Shown: piece after piece, positions 18,084 through 27,464 of the stretch
Layout: every line of letters begins with the position of its first letter
Position numbering within the stretch: the stretch's first letter is position 1
Assembly: GCA_029532415.1 (NCBI GenBank)
Contig: JAQOTA010000060.1
Coordinates: 2,604,001-2,668,000, forward strand
DNA from: Marasmius tenuissimus
Taxonomy: Eukaryota > Basidiomycota > Agaricomycetes > Agaricales > Marasmiaceae
DNA: 64,000 nt
Reading direction: 5' to 3'
Made by a program: the position numbers and the translations under genes
Notes under the pieces: generated by a model
Database searches by the model: none
The model's input: only the letters and a program-made list of their open reading frames with translations
Told to the model about the DNA's origin: nothing

Positions 18084-18490
18084 GGGAATATCGAGTAAAG
18101 CACTGTCGTGACTTCTATTCAGTCTAAACGAACATCGATCAACTTCAGACTACATGACTCGACGGCAGGTAATCGATCATACCTCACTCGTCTAGCTACG
18201 GCATATTGTGCTTTCTGTGCATAGGGGGTACAACGGGCCAGTGAGGAGTTGTGCACGAAATTCGAATGATGGTGCGATCTCACTGCAACGCGTCGGAATC
18301 ATCATATGTGAAGCAATTCAGGATCAGAGTTCGGACTACCTGAGTACGTAAGGTGAATATCAAGTTTCTCTCCTAGAAGTAATTACAGTTGTACATTTCA
18401 GCCTGACGATTTCGATGTATGTTAATCTCGACAGTCTGGTACAACAAGAATAACAGGTTTGAGTTACTACAGATGGCAGACCTATAATAT
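18084..18490. promoter_or_regulatory. Presumed upstream region of the Zn2Cys6 factor gene
   Basis: About 400 bases between the stop of the GH45-like gene and the start of the transcription factor gene, both on the minus strand. It should hold the terminator of the first and the promoter of the second. No clear TATA box, repeat or extra coding segment was identified. Confidence 0.4.
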
Positions 18491-19555
18491 TCATAACGTC
18501 GAGAGGGATGGTATAGATCCAGCAAACATGAAAACAAAAATGAGGTAGATAAGTTGTGGTATATGAACTGTCTCTGCAGCGCTTGTCCTGGTATCGGGGC
18601 TAATGGTATAGATGAATATCACGTTTAGTTTGGGTATGGACAGTGGTCGGAGAGTCAAAATGAACAGTACACTCACGCAATGCCATTCTTGTCCGAATAC
18701 GAGGGGCATGTATCGTTAGGAGAGCCCTGGAGGTATAATGTAAGGCAACGAAAGCTACGGCCGCGATAGTTTTTTCACTTCACTTACGGTAGGATTGGCA
18801 GGACAACAGGCACTTTCGGGACCTAGTTCTGGGGTGCTACCCAAAGCTCCTGCGTCCTCGTGTCCTGCCCAGTCTGAGCAAGGAACGCTTTCGTAGCTGA
18901 TATTCCAGACACCAAAATCCTGTGGGTACGGAACGTTAGTAAGGCGAGAGCCCAGTACGTAGAGCAGCTTCTCACCGTATAGCCATAGAGAGCAGCGTCC
19001 GAGGGGAAGAAGTCGCTGGGAATGGAGGAGGACGGCCATGCCAGGTCGAAGTTTACGTCGTGACCAGCCCTTTGAGGAAAAAAGAAAGATGGTTGACTGA
19101 GCATTCATAGAATAGAACGGACGATAACACGTACTTATTGGGACCACTCTGAGTTCCATTGCACCATCCCGTCGTCGACAAAGGACACAAGTCGGTGACT
19201 TTGATCACGACAGACTTTGTCTCTGGTGCATAGAATGTGGGAACAGCCGTGACGGAATTGAGAAGAGTCAATCGAAAGCACCGTCCACACGAAGAGCCTA
19301 GTGATCTTGTTAGCTAACTCGAATGACGAACGCGACTGACATACCATAAGCCGTGCTACTACCAAAAGCCATTTGGGACATGGCAGCTGTGGGATAGTGA
19401 GTGCTCTTTGCGGTACATCCACAAGCAGTGATCCAATCCTTTGGCAGTTCGTAGTGGGTCAGTGAGGCGTAACCATTTGGGGGATAGTTGATCCATTGAG
19501 AGAGAGCACAAGTACAAAGGAGAGCAAGGATCGACACAAGCCGTAGAGGCGACAT
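18491..19555 (-). CDS. Secreted GH45-like/expansin-like (double-psi beta-barrel) protein with hydrophobic tail
   Basis: Begins with a signal peptide (LRLVSILALLCTCALS). The mature protein carries the barwin-like barrel seen in GH45 and related proteins: ACGCTAKSTHYPTAAMSQMA, SSCGRCFRLTLLN, VIKVTDLCPLSTTGWCN, NFDLAWPSSSIPSDFFP with the candidate acidic residue, and DFGVWNISYESVPCSDW. It has many cysteines for disulfides. Two further short exons give SPNDTCPSYSDKNG and a final hydrophobic stretch (LIYLIFVFMFAGSIPSL), which ends at the stop. That ending suggests a GPI-anchor signal or a membrane tail, so the protein may be kept at the cell wall or membrane. It probably acts on plant or fungal cell-wall glucan; whether it hydrolyses or only loosens it cannot be decided. 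About 290 residues, six or seven exons. Confidence 0.78.
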
Positions 19556-19795
19556 TGTTCGGAGAAACTAGACGAGCATCAGAGTCCGCTGAAAGGACAG
19601 AGAAATACCTGGGAAAGGTGGGGTGTAAGCATAGCTGGCGTTGAGTGGAAACTTTGATCACTACCCTTGCCGACCGGCAGATCCAACCAGTTACCAAGTC
19701 ACATGATCTGACGCGTCTTTCACCTTGACCATCACGAAGCGCCTACAAGGTCCCACAACTCCTGCCTTTGTGCTTCCGTACCTCCAACCATCGCC

Positions 19796-22142
19796 ATGAA
19801 ATACTCATATCCAGCATCACACGATTTACAAGCACTTAATCATGCTCAATTATGCCTTAAGATCGCTCGACACTCCCCTTGTTCCGTTTGCTTGACGTGT
19901 AGAGGGCTGCATCCGGCGCCGAACGTTCAAGTCGTTCTCGACACTCAACATGAGGCACCTTTGCTAGGAGGCTTGGATCAATATGGCTCTGACGACGATG
20001 AGACAACAAACTATTTGGATGTATGTGAATGCGGACATGGTACAATTGAGCATGGTGCCAATGTGCACGATATAGGCCTGGAGGAATTCAGGCGGAGAAG
20101 TCAAGTTGCTGTACGGTTGGATGAGAACCTCGAGGTCAGATTCGAAAAATTGTGCTCTACTCGGGCTTGCCTCTAAACCAATGACACAGGTACTGTCTTT
20201 GTTTCAAAGCTGTGGAAGAACCGCACCAATCACGACTATCCCAGGACGTCAATAAACTCCTCGATTTTGAATACAGTGACGATGATGTTGCCTCGCTCAG
20301 GCAGCGTATGACACTTCCCTTCTCACCAATGGGGCCACCGATACACGACGGCGGGCAAGGTTAGCTGGCCAGTGAGAAATCTCTATGGTACTGATCGAAC
20401 CCGTAGCAGATGCCGTCTCTAAAAGCCCTCCCCTCTCTTCCCCAGATTCATCTCTCCTTAGTGATCCAGACGCCCCTCCGCCCAAGAGACGTCGCATATC
20501 TTTTTCATCATCAAATAGTGACGACAGGCCAGGCACTCAATCATTGTTCGACGAAGATGACGATGACGAGGAAGATCGTCCTTTAGCAATGCGAATGGCA
20601 GAGAAAACTGCGCCAAAGTCTGCCTCAAAGTCGTCAAAGAAGGCCGCCAAGTCGCGTGTACCTGCGTCCTCATTACCTGTGAATGGGAGAAATGGTGCCG
20701 GCGAGGTAGAATCGACGAAGGTCAAAGTGGAAGAAAAGCTTGACGATACACAACTCGATCGTCTGGCAACTGGAGTTCCCGTAGATTCTGTCGAGTCAAG
20801 CGGAGTAGGCACTTCTGTTTGATGGTCCTCGTTAGTGTGCCTCATCTTTTGTCGTTGCAGGCACCCGCCAGGACAGAGAAGGCGGCCGTCACTGAACTAC
20901 GAGACGGCATCATTACAATAACTCCCGTTGAAAATGACAAACAGCCGCGTTCCCTGGTGATTCTGACGGGTCTGAAGACACTGTTCCAAAAGCAACTACC
21001 CAAAATGCCGAGAGAATATATCGCCCGTTTGGTGTACGACAGCAACTCGAAAGGTCTGGCAATCATCAAGCGAGGGTACAAAGTTGTTGGGGGAATCTGC
21101 TATAGGCCTTTTCCTCAGCGAGGGTTTGCGGAAATCGTCTTCTTCGCTACCGCGTCTGTCGACCAGGTGAAAGTAAGTAATGAACTACTCTATTCGTGAC
21201 TTTCTTCCAGCTAAATCACGCAGGGATATGGTGGAATGCTCATGGACCACTTCAAGATGCACATTCGGAAGGCCTACCCCAACATGTGGCATTTCCTGAC
21301 CTATGCGGACAACTATGCCGTCGGGTACTTCGAGAAGCAAGGGTTCTCGAAAGAAATAACCCTTGATCGCTCTGTATGGGCAGGGTATATCAAGGATTAC
21401 GAAGGGGGTACGATCATGCAATGTACCGTGCTCCGAAAGGTGGACTACCTGGACAAGGCGAACATCACAAATTTGCAACAAGAAGCGATCATGTCGAAGA
21501 TTCGCCAGATGTCTCGATCCCATATTGTGCATCCAGGTCTACCCCAATTCCAAGAAGGAGCGCCGCCTGATATCGTTGTCGAGCCCAAGGACGTTCCAGG
21601 GTTAAGTAAGTTCTGTACGACTTGCGATTTTTGCGATCTGTTGATCACTAAATCTACAGGGGAGAGTGGATGGTCACCAGAAATGGCAGAAAGGTCAGTC
21701 CCAAGACTTGTCTGATAAATTATTACTGACGCTTGTTGGATAGTCTCCGCCGCACAATACCTAAGAGTGGCGATCGATTATTCATGGAGCACACCCTTCG
21801 AGAACTGCAAAACCATAACCAAGCCTGGCCGTTCCTCAAGCCTGTAAGCGCAGAAGACGTACCAGATTACCATACCGTTATCAAGGAACCCATGGGTATG
21901 GACATCCTTACTTGCCTTGGCCAGCTTAGTTACTGATATCCCTGTCAGATTTCAGTACTATGGAGCACAAGCTTGACAACAATCAATACACGGCTGTGGA
22001 CGAATTCGTTCGAGACGCCCAGCTGGTGTTCCACAATTGCCGCCTGTACAACGAAGAAGGGTCGATCTATCACAAATGTGCGAACGCGTTGGAGAAAGTT
22101 TTGAAGGAACAGATGAAAGAGCGTGTAAAGCGCGAATCGTAG
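19796..22142 (+). CDS. GCN5: Gcn5 histone acetyltransferase with PCAF-like N-terminus and bromodomain
   Basis: A Gcn5 protein of roughly 690 residues, well above the 439 of budding yeast. The first exon holds a cysteine motif ([15 protein letters not shown] ... [12 protein letters not shown]) and then [15 protein letters not shown], resembling the N-terminal PCAF homology region of animal GCN5/PCAF. A disordered acidic linker follows. The GNAT domain has the catalytic Glu in [10 protein letters not shown] and the acetyl-CoA loop [16 protein letters not shown], with [19 protein letters not shown]. The bromodomain ends the protein ([20 protein letters not shown], acetyl-lysine-binding Asn in FHNCRLYN). 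Gcn5 is the SAGA/ADA catalytic subunit that acetylates histone H3. The intron after DENLE is best placed with its acceptor at CCCAG before [10 protein letters not shown], which keeps the frame open. Confidence 0.93.
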
Positions 22143-22297
22143 TGAACTTGATTTGTATCTGTGGATATATCAGCATTTGACACTTGTAATCAGTTGTTCT
22201 GGGGGAAAGGGATACCCGTAGTGATACCCACTGGGTTGTCTTTGTCTCCCATCCGGCGTGGTTTCTTATAGAACGGTGAATACGCCGACGTCGACAT
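22143..22297. other. 3' flank of Gcn5
   Basis: Short AT-rich stretch after the Gcn5 stop and before the MITE. It presumably holds the Gcn5 polyadenylation region. Confidence 0.4.
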
Positions 22298-22660
22298 TAC
22301 AGCCCTTTGCGAAAAGGTTGGCACACATTTCACAGGTTGTAGATATAGAAAAATAAAATTGGCGCACGTGGGTGGCGGCTCCGCCCCTTCGGTCAGCATT
22401 TGGTCGATGTTTTGGTCATTTTACGGGAGGGGTTGACGTGTGTTTCGAGGGGCGGTCGTAGGTAACTGTGACCTCGAAGATGTTTGATGTGGATTCGGAG
22501 GTGTTTGGAGTGGATTCGGAGATGTTTGGGCTGGACTCGGAGGTGTTTGAAGCGGGTTTACTGCCGCTCGTATCTCTTCCCCTCGCTCAGCCCTTCTTCA
22601 TTTATTTTTCTACATATCTCACCTTCCCAGCTTGTGCCATCCTTTTCGCAAAGGGCTGTA
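22298..22660. mobile_element. Tc1/mariner-like MITE A with TA target duplication
   Basis: Two inverted copies bound this stretch. The left end reads CAGCCCTTTGCGAAAAGG from 22300 and the right end is its exact reverse complement ending at 22658. Similarity extends inward imperfectly to about 55 bases per end, including TGGCACA and a shared AGAAAAATAAA block. A TA dinucleotide sits outside each end (22298-22299 and 22659-22660), the target duplication typical of Tc1/mariner elements. The element is 359 bp, has no transposase frame, and contains a 21-bp tandem repeat. It lies between the convergent Gcn5 and formate dehydrogenase genes. Non-autonomous status is inferred from its size. Confidence 0.8.
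22478..22560 (+). repeat. 21-bp minisatellite inside MITE A
   Basis: Four head-to-tail units of 21 bases (the last slightly short) with the pattern agRTGTTTGnnnyGGAyTCGG: 22478-22498, 22499-22519, 22520-22540 and 22541-22560. Because 21 is a multiple of three it reads as a heptapeptide repeat in one frame, but there is no supported gene here. Confidence 0.85.
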
Positions 22661-22899
22661 ATTCCCAAGGCACATGAGCCCCAAGCTCACATAGCGGTCC
22701 TTGTATAGAACGTTCGAAGTTGAACGATTGCCGTCTCATAACCGAACTGGATTGCCACAAACCGCTACAGCTTATTTTGAGGAAATCATTGCTCAAATAA
22801 TTACAATAACTTCAGGCGGGTATTCGATTCTGATATTGGTACAGTTCATGATGCTCTTCCCTACATTGTCCCTTCGATCTTCCAGTGTCGTGACCGTCC

Positions 22900-24423
22900 T
22901 TAGCGTTGACCATAAGCCTTGGTCTCGTATTTGCCTGCGTCTCTGATCAGCTTGTGATGCGATACACCTGAAAGATAAGCATACCGAGACCAATAATGAT
23001 GTTCTGAGGTTCTTGGGGCTTGCCAGAAAGGTAGTTTTCCAAGATGCTTCTCACACCATTTGCGTACCGCGCTTGTGCGTCCAGTGTGGTACCTGAATAG
23101 TGGGGTACCATCCCATTGCCACCGCCAAGTGGGTTCTTCGCTTTACGCCACACATGGTCCTTTGGAGCAGGTTGCACGTCCCAAACGTCACCTGGAAAAA
23201 GATAAGTGAATAGGTTAGATCATGGGGGCCCTCTGCGTCTTTCTAACTGAACGAGTGAGAAAAAATTACCGGAGTATCCAGCAAGCTGGCCACTAGCCAA
23301 GGCCCGAGCGACGGCGTCCTTGTCACAGATGGCACCACGAGCGGTGTTCACGAGCCAGGCTCCCTTCTTGAAGTGGGAGAGCAATTCGTCATTTACCAGG
23401 CCACGGGTTCCTTCGTGAAGCGGGCAGTTCACAGTGACGACGTCGCATTGGGATACAAATTCCTACAGGATCTTCTCTTTGAGAAATGGTTCGGGAGATG
23501 CTTGAGATGAAATACCCACTTTGAGGTCCTCGACACGTCGAGCCTTGACAGCCTCTGCGGCCGCTGCGGGAAGAGGAGCATAGTCGTAGTAGATGAGCTC
23601 TTTCGGGTCGAATGGAACAAGACGTTGAAGGACACGGTATCCGATACGGCCAGCACCAATGGTACCGATAACCTTGTTTTCGAGATCGAAAGCGTTACGA
23701 GCAATGTCCGAAACTTGCCAATCACCGCGCTCGATCATCTAGATAAGATGAGATGATTAGTGGGTGACGTCACTGGGTACCGGGGAGACTGACTTCGTGT
23801 GCAGGTATGAAGTTCCTAACGAGCAGAAGGATGCTCATCACGACATGTTCGGCCACTGATACGACGTTGGACCCCGAAACTTCGAGGACTTGGATTTTGT
23901 GATCCACGGCAGCGTTCAGGTCGATGTGGTCCGATCCGACTCCAGCAGTGATGCAAATCTTCAAGTTCTTCGCCTGGAGAGCGTAGGTAAGCCGCTAATT
24001 TATTCTGAAGGAGCGGGTATCACACTACCTTATCAAACAATTCCCTCGTGAGATATCCAGGATGGAAAGGGGTCGTGATCAGAACTTCGGCCTGAGTCAA
24101 TGGTTAGAGACGTGCAAAGCCCAGCAAAAGCATGACTGACATCAACGATATTCTTCTGGAAGACGCTGTCTGGGCCTTCTTTGTCGCTGGAGACGATGAG
24201 CTCATGTCCTTGAGATTTCAACCAATCTTCGAGTCCGAGCTGATGGGGGTATTGGCACGCCGCAGGCATAGTGTTCATGAAGGGAAGCACACCTTGTTCT
24301 CGACGGTACCGAGCAGGCGGGGTTCTTCTTCGGCGGCTTTGAAACCGTTGTAGAGGATGGCGAGAATCTAGGATGGCGATGAGCATGACATGCTGTACTA
24401 GATGGGTGCGGGAGTACCTTCAT
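22900..24423 (-). CDS. FDH1: NAD-dependent formate dehydrogenase
   Basis: About 360 residues in eight or so exons. Exon 1 is only MK, spliced to [20 protein letters not shown]. The D-2-hydroxyacid dehydrogenase fold is clear: substrate region [11 protein letters not shown], the nucleotide-binding [30 protein letters not shown], the catalytic Arg in [17 protein letters not shown], and the catalytic His in [16 protein letters not shown]. The last intron is read as 50 bp so that the C-terminus is [11 protein letters not shown], the usual ending; a 17-bp intron was rejected. The enzyme oxidises formate to CO2 with reduction of NAD and in fungi handles formate from oxalate or methoxyl metabolism. 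No mitochondrial presequence is seen, so it is probably cytosolic. A TATA box precedes it. Confidence 0.94.
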
Positions 24424-24885
24424 GGTGTGTAAGAGTCAGGAGGTGGTTTGGATATAGAAATCCGTCGTCATTTCGACCCAGTTTATATACCCGCGGATGG
24501 CTAGGTCAAGAGATAGTGTAAGACCTTGTGAACAGGAGTAAGTCTGCACCGATATCAGATGACTGACCTAGACTATGAAAGTATAGGAAGTCACAAGAAA
24601 GCGAGTTATTTCATTCGGGCCATTCTTGAGCCAAACCGTACTTACCCGATACCCGAATAAAGAGACATGGGGTAGTACGGGGAAGAGGTTTCAATAGGAA
24701 AGAATAGGAATCGCAATCACACGAGATTTGACGTTGCGGTCTTTCCTTGCATTGACATTAACGCGGTGACATGTACAATGATTATTCTAAGCAAGCCCTA
24801 CGAATAGGTAAGTTGTGTTAACGTGACTACGTGGTGGCGGTGGCGAAGTAGAAGGCTCACCCGAGGGGAGGTACAATTCATGAAT
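24424..24885 (-). promoter_or_regulatory. Formate dehydrogenase promoter region with TATA box
   Basis: The minus strand reads GGTATATAAACTGGG with the TATA core at about 24482-24491, some 60 bp upstream of the formate dehydrogenase start codon. That position suits a strongly expressed, regulated gene. The rest of this 460-bp spacer, which also contains the 3' end of the Erd1-like gene, shows no repeat or coding segment. Confidence 0.6.
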
Positions 24886-26442
24886 TCAGCTGAATTTTCC
24901 AGGGCCACTGGTCGCACCAATCATGTTCAGAGGTTCTTCCTCTGGCGTGGGAGGGAACATTTCGTAGTCTGCCATCTCTTCAATTGTGCCACCACGGTCC
25001 AAGACAGGCTCCTCACGGATCTTCTTGATAGCTTCCCATTCCACACGAACGAATACCCACATCCACCTGCGAACTATTTCCGCGACTTCAATCAAAAACA
25101 TTGCCATAGTCCCATCGGATTTTGAATGGAGGTGTGATGATAGTTTGATACTCCAGGTCATGCGTAGAACGAAATTGAGGAAAACCATCAAGGGGTATAC
25201 TGGGAGGGGATATAGAAGGATGGCCCTGAGCCCATAAGGGTAGCGATCGCGATGAAGTTCCGCTAGAACGGCTTCCGTCTGGTAAGGTCGGAGTAGTGAA
25301 GAGCCAGAATGAAGGCGGGGGAGCACAAGTCGCCTGGGCGGCTCGGGTTTGCCGGACGGATGTTCCTTGGGTCTCAGTAAGTCCAATCCCCAATCATTGG
25401 TGACATCCCACCAATACGAATATAGAGAATTGATAGCTGCAGCGAGAAGCCTGCGCTATATCTGTACATGAACTACCGCATGTCGGACTAACTTTGAACT
25501 CACCATAGTCTGAATAGCGGGTGTTCTCCATGCCATGCTCCGTTATCACTTCCGTCCTGTATCTCCTGGACTACCAGATTTTGTGCAGCGGAGAGATAGA
25601 TCACGGGGAAAGCTGTCGCGTACTTCAAAGCGTTGTACAGTGGTCGGTTGCTGTCGTTCGCCGCGGAGTTCCATTCTACAATGCATTGTCGAAAGCGAAT
25701 GAAGTATGGGAGGCTATTGAGAATCAGAGACGAGTAAATTAGATATGAGAGCAATAACCAATACCTCATAACGGTGGGTGCAAGCCACCGAATCCATCCC
25801 GAATCCACTGGCTTCACGAGCATGCTATTGCCTGGCCACAGCATTCGCAATACTAGAAAGACATCCCCGATTACTTTAGCGTAAGACGTGAGGACGTCGG
25901 CGAAAACGACGTCAGCAAAATATACGGGATTGTTCATTCGAATGAACAGGCATCTTCGGAGTGACCTAGAGTGCGTTTTTAGTACTTCATCGAATGCCCA
26001 ACTTCGCGAAAGGCACTCACAACAAAAAGCTGTCGCGTTCATGCTTGTAAAAGACTTGAAACGGACAGGCAAGGATAAGAATGACAACCACAGATAATAT
26101 CCCCGGTAAATATCCGTAAGAGTCGACAATTTTTGGGTCACCCCCGGTGAAGAAGATGTAGAGTAACCAGGTTGCGAAAAACCAGGCGAAGTAAACCCCG
26201 GCCACTCGATATATGGTATTATAGTGCGCTGTAGAGTCTTTGGCTAGTCTTGGCGAAGTCCTGGGAAGTCCATCGTTCGTTCTCAGCTCCAAAATGGCTG
26301 GTGCATCCAGCCCGGACAATTCTAATCCGTGTAGGTTTGTTGCCCATCCAAGTATACCCAATCCGACAAGACCGAGAACGCGAAATGGTAAGGGAAATGA
26401 GACTGAATAGGGAATTTCGTCGTCAAAGTCGGGCTCGCTCAT
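24886..26442 (-). CDS. ERD1: EXS-domain membrane protein, Erd1-like
   Basis: About 450 residues with several membrane segments. The N-terminus MSEPDFDDEIPYSVSFPLPF is followed by hydrophobic helices (VLGLVGLGILGWATNL, VYFAWFFATWLLYIFF, LPGILSVVVILILACPF). The EXS signature region is present: SLRRCLFIR, VYFADVVFADVLTSYAKVIGD, and further on the helical VMRYWLLLSYLIYSSLILN with the RQCIVEW motif. The C-terminus holds YWWDVTNDWGLDLL and an acidic end. In yeast Erd1 is a Golgi protein needed to retain ER luminal proteins and to recycle glycosylation-derived phosphate; the larger XPR1/Syg1 relatives have an SPX domain that is absent here. The missing SPX domain and small size favour Erd1. Divergent from Snu23, start codons 143 bp apart. 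Confidence 0.85.
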
Positions 26443-26585
26443 GGTTGGGTATAACCAGGAGAGGGTGGTTGGAGGGGAGAGGGTGGTTGGAGGGAAGAGG
26501 GTGTTTCAGTGAGAGAAATTACAGGAAAATTGGTATTGCCATCCCACGTGTCGAGCCTGCAGCCTCTTTCTTTCACTCCACTCCC

Positions 26586-27372
26586 ATGGCCGACAAGGGA
26601 GGTGCGTATGGCACCAAAGCAGGCGACACTGATTTCAGGAAGAAATGGGACAAGGAGGAATATGCAGAAAGGGCCAGAAAACGCGATCAGGAGGAGAAAG
26701 AGCGTATGCAGGAGAATGAGGAACGCTTGAAGCAGGGTACGTTGACTCAATCGTTCGGCGTTCATCACGACTCTCACAGAATTCTTCTATTGCAGGGAAA
26801 AAGCCACGAAAAGGACCTAAACGAGATGATTTGCCTAAACCTACTGAGCTCATGAAGCAGAGAGAAGGACCGCTGGAGCTCGACAAGAACTTGAACAAAA
26901 CTATGGTTGTTCAGAATCCAGGCGGGAGAGGTCCTGGCCAACCCGGTTTCTACTGCGAGGCGTGTAATAGAACCTTCAAGGATACGACGGCATACCTCGA
27001 CCATATCAATAGTAGAGCTCGTACGCGTCACTCCAGCTTTGATGCTTATATGTTCTGACGTGCCTTCATTCTCTAGATTTGAGAACAATAGGGCAAACGA
27101 CGAAGGTGGAACGATCTACTCTGGAGCAAGTTCGTGCAAGAATAGCGTTACTGCGAGAAAAGACAAAAGAAGCGTCCTCTGCGAAAGCTTATGACTTCGA
27201 TAAGCGACTGGCCGACATCAAAGCCAAAGAAATAGCTCTCCGAGAAGAAAAGAAGGCTCAGAAAAAGGCAGAGAAAGAGAAAGCTCTGGCTTCTCAGCTC
27301 GCTGATCCTGCAGAGAACAACGAGATGACACAGATGATGGGTTTTGCAGGCTTTGGCACGTCCAAGAAATGA
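26586..27372 (+). CDS. SNU23: U4/U6.U5 tri-snRNP protein Snu23 (ZMAT2-like)
   Basis: About 220 residues in three exons. The protein starts MADKGGAYGTKAGDTDFRKKWD, then a charged helix (YAERARKRDQEEKERMQENEERL), a basic patch, and one U1-type C2H2 zinc finger (FYCEACNRTFKDTTAYLDHINSR-AH). After the finger come TIGQTTKVERSTL and a long charged helix ending in MMGFAGFGTSKK. This order is diagnostic of Snu23/ZMAT2, a component of the spliceosomal tri-snRNP that is present around activation. The ATG at 26586 was chosen because the protein aligns from there; an upstream in-frame extension has no similarity to the family. Converges on the isoleucyl-tRNA synthetase gene with only 92 bp between stops. 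Confidence 0.92.
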
Positions 27373-27464
27373 TCTCGATGCTTTACTTCCTGGATACAAC
27401 ATGTACAATAGAGCTGTAGCAGTAACTGTATTCTACATTTATACATACATCGTATTAACTACTT

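Noticed and set aside
14824..19555. Zn2Cys6 factor and GH45-like gene as a regulated pair
   Set aside because: Adjacency alone is not evidence; no shared promoter exists as the genes are in tandem, and no binding sites were recognised.
22468..22677. Heptapeptide-repeat frame in MITE A
   Set aside because: The repeat comes from the 21-bp minisatellite; there is no splice context, start context or family.
22947..22980. A 17-bp intron near the 3' end of the formate dehydrogenase gene
   Set aside because: Too short for fungal splicing. A 50-bp intron with the same donor restores the usual C-terminus.
26250..26585. N-terminal extension of Snu23
   Set aside because: The frame is open upstream of the chosen ATG but overlaps the start of the divergent Erd1-like gene and bears no resemblance to the family.
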